Positions 58,442 through 64,000 of a stretch of DNA of 64,000 nt are shown here, piece after piece (the first letter of the stretch is position 1; the number at the start of each line of letters is the position of its first letter). The notes beneath the pieces are model-generated. The model was not told where the DNA came from and searched no databases. It saw nothing but the letters and a program-made list of their open reading frames with translations. A program made the translations under genes and the position numbers. Location: positions 1-64,000 of the forward strand of contig JAOPYE010000040.1 of assembly GCA_025964775.1 (NCBI GenBank), given 5' to 3'. Origin of the DNA: Marmoricola sp. (lineage in GTDB: Bacteria > Actinomycetota > Actinomycetes > Propionibacteriales > Nocardioidaceae).

Positions 58442-60184
58442 ATGAAACTCCAGCGGGGGCGACGCAAAAAGGTCGAGGTCGACCAGACTGGTCCGACAGC
58501 GGCGGAGCGCAATCAGCAACTCGCGCAAGCACTCACCGACACGCAAGCTGTGAGTCAGGCCGAGATCGACGCAGCCCTGCTTTCGGGTGGTCCGGGCGAT
58601 CTGGGCGATTGGCTGATCGCGAAAGGCGCGATCCACGATCGCGACCTCGCTGCGGCCCTTGCAGACCACTACAAGGTCTCCGTGCTGGACTTTCGTGAAC
58701 TGACCCCTGCGCCTGAGGCGTTGGCGCTGATGCCCCCTGTGAGGGCCAACTCATTGCGGGTGCTCCCGATCTCGGTGGCTGACGGAGTCGCGACGGTCGC
58801 GGTGCTCGATCCTGCTCCGTCGGTCGTCGCTGAACTTGCCGCAGCAGTGGGCGTTGCAGTCGTCCCGGTAGTAGCCACCCGACGCGACCTGCAGCGCGCC
58901 CTCGGCACGGCCTACAGCGCGGTCAAGGAGGTCGGCTCGCAGATCAGCGAGTTCGAAGCTCGCGACGCGCTCCGGATCGAGGCTTCCCGCCTCGAGAACT
59001 CGAATGCGAGTGAGGATGCCCCCGTCGTCCGCGTGGTGCAGATGATCATCACCCAGGGTCTGAGAGACCGGGCATCGGACATCCACATCGAACCCTTCGG
59101 GGACCGAGTCCGTGTCCGCTACCGGATCGATGGCGCCCTCAACGACGTCCTGGACCTGCCTGGTTCGATCGGCCCCGCGATTGTCAGTCGGGTCAAGATC
59201 CTCGGTGAGATGAACATCGTCGAGCGCCGGCGTCCGCAGGACGGCCAGATCAGCATGGAGGTCGAGAACCGCAGCGTTGACATCCGGGTGTCGACCACGG
59301 CGGTGATCGGCGGCGAGAAGGTCGTGATGCGGCTGCTCGACAAGAGCCGTCCGCTATTTAAGCTCGAACAACTCGGCATGCCCGCCGACACGGCCGAGCG
59401 CTACACCGCGTTGATCAAGTCGCCGTACGGCATGGTCATCTGTGCGGGCCCCACGGGCGGGGGCAAGACCACCACCCTGTACGCCTCCCTCGGTGAGTTG
59501 GACAGCGTCGATCGCAACATCATGACGATCGAGGACCCTGTCGAGTACACCTTCGACTCGATCAACCAGATCCAGATCAATGAACAGGCGGGCGTCACGT
59601 TCTCAGCGGGACTGAAGTCCATTCTGCGCCAGGACCCCGACGTCATCCTTGTCGGGGAGGTCCGTGACGTCGAGACCGCGAGGATCGCCGTGCAGTCGGC
59701 GCTGACCGGTCACCTGGTGCTCTCGTCCCTGCACGCCACCGAGGCGGTCTCGGCGCTCTACCGGCTGCTCGACATGGGCATCGAGCCTTTCCTGATCGCC
59801 TCCTCAGTCAGTGCAATCGTCTCTCAGCGGCTCGTCCGGCGCAGTTGCACCTCGTGCCTGGAGTCTTACAACCCGTCTCCGGACGAGATCGACTTCCTGC
59901 GCACCTTTGGTGGCCAGGAGCCGACGGGCGGGTTCGCGCACGGTGTCGGCTGCAACTTCTGCGCGCACACCGGCTACCTCGAGCGGATCGGCGTGTACGA
60001 GCTGTTGGTGGTGACCGATGAGGTCCGCGAAATGATCGTCGACCGTGTCCCCCACGAGGAGATGCGCAAGTTGGCGATCAGCCAGGGAATGCGCACTCTG
60101 CAGGAACAGGGCGTGCGGCTGGTCATGGACGGCATCACGACTGCCACCGAGGTCATGCGCTCCATCTACGTCGCGGGGGTCTGA
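58442..60184 (+). CDS. pilB: Type IV pilus assembly ATPase PilB-like
   Basis: A 580-aa GspE/PulE-type motor. N-terminal MshEN-like domain ([44 protein letters not shown]), then [21 protein letters not shown], Walker [21 protein letters not shown] and [14 protein letters not shown] zinc site: CTSC ... CNFC. It extends the pilus. MshEN domains can bind c-di-GMP in other systems. ATG 58442 follows AAGGA. Confidence 0.93.
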   Translation: MKLQRGRRKKVEVDQTGPTAAERNQQLAQALTDTQAVSQAEIDAALLSGGPGDLGDWLIAKGAIHDRDLAAALADHYKVSVLDFRELTPAPEALALMPPVRANSLRVLPISVADGVATVAVLDPAPSVVAELAAAVGVAVVPVVATRRDLQRALGTAYSAVKEVGSQISEFEARDALRIEASRLENSNASEDAPVVRVVQMIITQGLRDRASDIHIEPFGDRVRVRYRIDGALNDVLDLPGSIGPAIVSRVKILGEMNIVERRRPQDGQISMEVENRSVDIRVSTTAVIGGEKVVMRLLDKSRPLFKLEQLGMPADTAERYTALIKSPYGMVICAGPTGGGKTTTLYASLGELDSVDRNIMTIEDPVEYTFDSINQIQINEQAGVTFSAGLKSILRQDPDVILVGEVRDVETARIAVQSALTGHLVLSSLHATEAVSALYRLLDMGIEPFLIASSVSAIVSQRLVRRSCTSCLESYNPSPDEIDFLRTFGGQEPTGGFAHGVGCNFCAHTGYLERIGVYELLVVTDEVREMIVDRVPHEEMRKLAISQGMRTLQEQGVRLVMDGITTATEVMRSIYVAGV

Positions 60185-60186
60185 GC

Positions 60187-61392
60187 ATGCCGAAGTTTGC
60201 CTACGAGGGCACGACGCTCGAAGGTGTGCCGGTCAAGGGAACCGAGCGAGCAGGCAGCCGAGGGGATGCTGAGGTAGCGCTCTACGAGCGTGAACTACGT
60301 GACCTCAAGGTCACCGAGAAAACGAGCATCCTTCAGCTCGAGATCACCGGTCCGCGGATCAAACGTGCCGAGGTGATGCACCTGTCGCGGCAGATGGCGG
60401 CCTTCCTACGCGCTGGCCTCCCGATCCTGGATGCCGTGCACTCCATCGGCGCCGAGGCGGAGAACTCCTCGGTCCGTCGGATGATGAATGACATCGAAGA
60501 CGGACTCCGAAGGGGCGAGCGGTTCTCGGACTGTCTGGAGCGCCACCCGAAAGCGTTCCCGAGTTTCTACCGGGGCATTGTGCGTTCGGCTGAACTCACT
60601 GGCGAACTGGACACGGTGCTCGCGCGGTTGGCGCTGTACCTCGAACGCGATCTCGAAGCTCGCCGCAAGGTCAAGTCCGCTTTGATCTATCCGCTCGTGA
60701 TCGCTGGGATGTCTAGTGTCACCGTCGTGGTTCTTGCGGTGTACGTATTGCCGAAGTTCAAGACGTTCTTTGCCAGCCTGCACGCAAAGTTGCCGTTACC
60801 CACTCGGATGCTTCTCGGTTTCACGGACTTCCTGGGAAACTGGTGGTGGGCTCTTCTGGGTGGCGCCGCACTGATCGCTCTGCTTGTTTGGGTCGCTTTG
60901 CGTTTTGAGAATGGTCGTTACGCGCGCGACGTGTTGATTCTCAGGACGCCCGTTCTCGGCGAGGCCATCCAGTACGCCCTGGTCGAGCGCTTCTGCCGAG
61001 TACTTTCGTCGATGGTCGGTGCCGGCGTGAACCTTCCTGAGGCACTGCGGGTCACCACCGAATCGTTGCGCAACCTGGTGTTCGTTCGGAGATTGGGCGA
61101 GGTCAGCGAAGCGATGCTCGAGGGGCAAGGGATCGCTGCGCCCCTGGCACGTACGAAGTTGTTCCCCGGCACCGCCACCCAGATGCTTCGGGTCGGTGAG
61201 GAAACCGGCTCGCTGGACACGCAGCTCCAAGTGACGGCCGAGTACTACGAAGTCGAGCTGGACTACAAGATCAAGAAGCTGACAGCGCTGTTCGAACCCG
61301 CGGTGATCATCTTTATGGGCTTGATCGTGGGGTTCGTCGCGGTCGCGTTGATCTCAGCCATGTACGGGATCTTCAATCAGGTCAATGTCTGA
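60187..61392 (+). CDS. pilC: Type IV pilus inner-membrane platform protein PilC-like
   Basis: A 401-aa GspF-family protein: two repeats of the T2SSF domain (LSRQMAAFLRAGLPILDAVHSIGAEAEN; RFCRVLSSMVGAGVNLPEALRVTTES), and three to four membrane segments (LVIAGMSSVTVVVLAVYVL, WWALLGGAALIALLVWVAL, AVIIFMGLIVGFVAVALISAMY). It couples PilB and PilT to the pilin strand. It overlaps the next prepilin gene by one base (TGATG). Confidence 0.93.
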   Translation: MPKFAYEGTTLEGVPVKGTERAGSRGDAEVALYERELRDLKVTEKTSILQLEITGPRIKRAEVMHLSRQMAAFLRAGLPILDAVHSIGAEAENSSVRRMMNDIEDGLRRGERFSDCLERHPKAFPSFYRGIVRSAELTGELDTVLARLALYLERDLEARRKVKSALIYPLVIAGMSSVTVVVLAVYVLPKFKTFFASLHAKLPLPTRMLLGFTDFLGNWWWALLGGAALIALLVWVALRFENGRYARDVLILRTPVLGEAIQYALVERFCRVLSSMVGAGVNLPEALRVTTESLRNLVFVRRLGEVSEAMLEGQGIAAPLARTKLFPGTATQMLRVGEETGSLDTQLQVTAEYYEVELDYKIKKLTALFEPAVIIFMGLIVGFVAVALISAMYGIFNQVNV

Positions 61393-61868
61393 TGCGCACA
61401 CGCCGAGGGCGGGGGCAGCAACTCGACCGGGGCGAAACCCTCGTCGAGATCCTCGTCTCGATCGCGATTCTGGGCATTGCCGCGATCGCTATCCTCGTTG
61501 GTCTGCAACTCGCCATCAAGGCCTCAGACATCCAGCGCAAAGAGACGACCGGCGGCGCGTACGTTCGCAACTACGCCGAGGCGCTCGAGAATTACGTTGC
61601 CGCGGCCAACTCAAACTACGTCGCCTGCGCGTCGACCGCGACGTACGGGCCCAGCACGGTCGGATTCAGTGCGCCCAGTGGATATACGGCCTCGGTGCTG
61701 TCGGTTCAGAGTGTTTCCGCGACAGGAGCGCTCAGTACCTGCACCACCGATACCGGCGTAGAGGCAGTGACGTTGAGTGTCGCAAGTTCCGACAACAAAG
61801 CTAACGAGAAGCTGATGGTGCTAATTCGGAAGGCATGCGTCGGGACCGGAGCGTCGCCATGTTCGTAA
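61392..61868 (+). CDS. Minor pilin (prepilin-like, PilV/GspI type)
   Basis: A 158-aa prepilin: basic RTRRGRGQQLDRG then ETLVEILVSIAILGIAAIAILVGLQL. The cut site is G/E here with E at position 1 (not F). Two cysteines in the body (YVACAS, SPCS). It probably starts the pilus with the two following proteins. ATG 61392 overlaps the pilC stop. The base composition is less GC-rich than upstream genes. Confidence 0.85.
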   Translation: MRTRRGRGQQLDRGETLVEILVSIAILGIAAIAILVGLQLAIKASDIQRKETTGGAYVRNYAEALENYVAAANSNYVACASTATYGPSTVGFSAPSGYTASVLSVQSVSATGALSTCTTDTGVEAVTLSVASSDNKANEKLMVLIRKACVGTGASPCS

Positions 61869-62497
61869 GCATGCGCCGTCGCTCGAATGGTAGTGATGGG
61901 TTCACCCTCATTGAGCTGGTAGTCGCGATCACCATCATGGGGGTCGTGATGGTGTCGCTGACTGGCGTCGTGCTCGCGTACTTCCAGCACACAAGAACGA
62001 CCGCAGCACGTCTCAATGAGTCCGCAGCCATGGAATTCGTGGCCGCCTACTGGCAGCGAGATGTGTCCAGTATCGGGGTGCGGTCGACGACCTACAACAC
62101 CACAACGCATACCTTCACCTCGCAGAACTCCGTCAATGTGACGTTGCCGTCGGGTTGTACGGCCGCCGCAGGAACCAAGCTGATCACCCTCGCTTGGAAC
62201 GAATACACATTTACGAGCCCGAACAGTCCGACGCTCGACACTGTGACGTATTACGCGAACGGCGCGACCTTGGCGAGGGTTCGCTGCTCCGGCGGCAACG
62301 TCACATCGTCGACCGCGCTTTCCTCGCGACTCTCCGGAACGCCGTCGGTCTCTTGTGATGGCGGCACCTGCGCGAGCCTGACCTCGCCCCCGAATGTCAT
62401 CACCATGAACCTGACCGTGCTCGACACGACCAACGACCAGGCTGGCGCGCATCCATACAACGTTGTGCTGACCGGTGATCGGAGACAATCGTCATGA
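61859..62497 (+). CDS. Minor pilin (prepilin-like, PilW/GspJ type)
   Basis: A 212-aa prepilin: MFVSMRRRSNGSDG then FTLIELVVAITIMGVVMVSLTG. The mature part is Ser/Thr-rich with three or four cysteines. ATG 61859 follows CGGAG and overlaps the previous gene by 10 bp; ATG 61835 is an upstream alternative. It overlaps the next gene by 4 bp (ATGA). Confidence 0.85.
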   Translation: MFVSMRRRSNGSDGFTLIELVVAITIMGVVMVSLTGVVLAYFQHTRTTAARLNESAAMEFVAAYWQRDVSSIGVRSTTYNTTTHTFTSQNSVNVTLPSGCTAAAGTKLITLAWNEYTFTSPNSPTLDTVTYYANGATLARVRCSGGNVTSSTALSSRLSGTPSVSCDGGTCASLTSPPNVITMNLTVLDTTNDQAGAHPYNVVLTGDRRQSS

Positions 62498-64000
62498 ACA
62501 AACTCAGGAAAGATGAGGGCGCGAGCCTGATCTTGGCGATCCTGATCGTCACGACAATTTCTCTCGTGGTCGTTGCCTTGCTGACCCAGGGTTCGAGCAG
62601 TCTGCGTGTCACGCTCGCCGTCCGCAGCGTCGCCGACTCGTCGTACAGCGCAGATGGCGCCGCTCAGATCGCGATCAACAATCTCCGGGCAGGCACGGGC
62701 TTCGGTAGCAATCCGAACGAGGCCGGTTTCAACAATGGCAATGACGGCGCGGGTTGTTTCGGCAACTCAGTGGGCTTGGGTAATACCGACAATCTCCCTC
62801 TTTCGTCGTCGTTCTACACCCCGTACGGCAGCGGCGGCGGGAACTCGGCTTATGTCCAGTGCACCCCCGAGACCGGTACCGGTGCTCAGGGGTCGCCTGT
62901 GATCATCAGCTCTACCAACAAGCCAGGTCAGGCGATCCTCACCCTCGACACGACCAACTCCGACGGCCTCGATTTCGGGCACAGCAGTGAGACGAATACG
63001 GTGCACGGTTCCGTGACATCCGACTCGGGTCTGCAAGTGAAGAACAACTCCAGCCTTAACGTGACCGGGACCGGCGTCTCGATCAACGCCAATAGTGCTA
63101 CCGGCGGATGTCAACAGGCAGTTCAGGTCAACGGCGTCAATACACCCTGCGGAACCACGAGTATCCCGGATCCGAACTACGCGGCGCCGTCGGTCACGCC
63201 TGCGTTCCCCGCGACCCCGACCTGTCCTACCTCCAACAACGGTCCTGAGATCTTCTACCCCGGCGTTTACACGATGACGCCAGACACCGCCGGCGTCGGC
63301 TCGCAAACAATCACGATCACGGTCAGCAGTGGGTCTGCCGGTACTTTCACCCCGACACTCACTGCGCCAACCGGATATCCGGTGGCCACTGCACAGGCGT
63401 GGAACGTTACGCCGGCGGCCATGCAGACCAGCCTGCGGAACTCGTGGGGCATCCCCGTCACGGTCACCGGGACACAGACGACGGCCACCGTCGCCGGAAG
63501 TTACGCGATCACTTTCCCCGGCGTTTTGGGCACGACACCTGCCCTGACGGTAGCGGGAGTCGGGCTCGGAGTCGGGAAGACGGTGACGCGATCGACGACC
63601 ACTGCCGGGAAGGCATCGTGCGCCCCCACGACTGTCGGTTGGTATTACTTCGCGCCACAGGACTCAGTAACCACCGGCGTCTACTACTTCAACTGGTCGG
63701 GCAGTTGGGGTCTGTCCGGCACTGCGGTCGGCGGGACCCTCGCGACGAACAAACTTGGCACCACGGCTGGCGGGTCAACGATCGCGCCTGCGGGCAACGC
63801 TCTCGCGCCCACGCAGCCGGGAGCCTGCGTCAATCCGATCAAGGACCCCAACGCCGTCGGCGACGAGTTCGTTTTCGGCGGGACGGCCCAACTGCATCCG
63901 AGTAGCACGTCGCTGAAGGAGTTCTGCGCCACCTACAACGGCACCACGTCGATTCCGACGGTGGTCTACGGACTCAAGAGTTCAGTAGGAACTGCACCGG
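62494..64000 (+). CDS. PilX-like large pilus protein, 3' end outside window
   Basis: An open frame of 502 codons running off the window. N-terminus: MNKLRKDEGASLILAILIVTTISLVVVALLT, a PilX/GspK-like membrane anchor without the usual FTLIE. The exported part is Ser/Thr/Gly-rich with several Cys. Within it, about residues 270-360 (SAGTFTPTLTAPTGYP, VTPAAMQTSLRNSWGIPVTVTG) resembles the TFTLTFNG/AALQAAL repeats of phage or surface proteins. GGAGAC precedes ATG 62494. Last gene of the pilus operon in view. Confidence 0.85.
   Translation, partial: MNKLRKDEGASLILAILIVTTISLVVVALLTQGSSSLRVTLAVRSVADSSYSADGAAQIAINNLRAGTGFGSNPNEAGFNNGNDGAGCFGNSVGLGNTDNLPLSSSFYTPYGSGGGNSAYVQCTPETGTGAQGSPVIISSTNKPGQAILTLDTTNSDGLDFGHSSETNTVHGSVTSDSGLQVKNNSSLNVTGTGVSINANSATGGCQQAVQVNGVNTPCGTTSIPDPNYAAPSVTPAFPATPTCPTSNNGPEIFYPGVYTMTPDTAGVGSQTITITVSSGSAGTFTPTLTAPTGYPVATAQAWNVTPAAMQTSLRNSWGIPVTVTGTQTTATVAGSYAITFPGVLGTTPALTVAGVGLGVGKTVTRSTTTAGKASCAPTTVGWYYFAPQDSVTTGVYYFNWSGSWGLSGTAVGGTLATNKLGTTAGGSTIAPAGNALAPTQPGACVNPIKDPNAVGDEFVFGGTAQLHPSSTSLKEFCATYNGTTSIPTVVYGLKSSVGTAP

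Overview
The window is high-GC chromosomal DNA from an actinobacterium. It is most like a motile member of the Nocardioidaceae (Nocardioides-type), judged from protein sequences, TANNNT promoters placed directly at start codons, WhiB, DUF3107 and DUF2277 proteins, and dispersed TTCGAGACGG-type repeats. I see no prophage, transposase or CRISPR array. The genus is inferred, not proven.

Layout. (1) 1-36,600 is a housekeeping block: ParA (partial), DEAD-box helicase, MiaE-like protein, DUF3107, TetR, MoeZ, an Atl-type alkyltransferase-like protein, the AdnA-AdnB helicase-nuclease pair, NudC, mycoredoxin, UvrD2, WhiB7, an ABC1-type kinase, a TOMM-leader-binding-like protein and a DUF2342 metalloprotease. 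From memory this order resembles a long conserved segment of the Mycobacterium chromosome. Islands interrupt it: a secreted trypsin-like protease broken by a single-base frameshift, a possible structured RNA, a secreted esterase, a large collagen-like protein with about 184 G-X-Y triplets, and a secreted protein plus sortase pair. (2) 36,700-37,160 is MoaE. (3) 37,179-50,852 is a flagellar and chemotaxis island. Minus strand: FliT-like, FliS, FliD, flagellin and sigma factor FliA. Plus strand: FlgN-like, FlgK, FlgL, FliW, CsrA, CheA, CheW and a soluble chemoreceptor. A LuxR-type response regulator closes it on the minus strand. (4) 51,034-53,800 holds a small hypothetical gene, a DtxR-family regulator, DUF2277, a saccharopine-dehydrogenase-like reductase and tRNA-Arg(CCU). 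(5) 54,056-56,709 holds a secreted membrane-anchored protein behind two tiny overlapping upstream ORFs, and a second sortase with a long cytoplasmic tail. (6) 56,896-64,000 is a Gram-positive type IV pilus operon: pilin, PilT, PilB, PilC, two minor pilins and a large PilX-like protein running off the end.

The clearest regulatory system is at whiB7. A promoter with an AT-rich upstream block drives a 66-codon leader ORF. An intrinsic terminator follows, with a perfect 9-bp antiterminator pairing whose 5' strand lies in the last codons of the leader ORF. This fits ribosome-mediated attenuation as known for whiB7 in other actinobacteria. Other notable signals are four DnaA-box-like sites at about one-helical-turn spacing (32,980-33,032), a chain of two 22-codon ORFs joined by ATGA overlaps to a surface-protein gene (54,056-54,189), a DEAD-box helicase whose Q-motif is in frame but has no ATG, GTG or TTG start, mutually exclusive hairpins at 50,104-50,200, and a shared [AT]TGTCC motif upstream of surface and motility genes.

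Themes: DNA repair and replication stress (AdnAB, UvrD2, Atl, NudC), antibiotic and redox stress (WhiB7, mycoredoxin), molybdopterin/sulfur transfer (MoeZ, MoaE), and cell-surface display and movement (two sortases, collagen-like protein, flagella, chemotaxis, type IV pili). All positions were read by eye and no database search was run.
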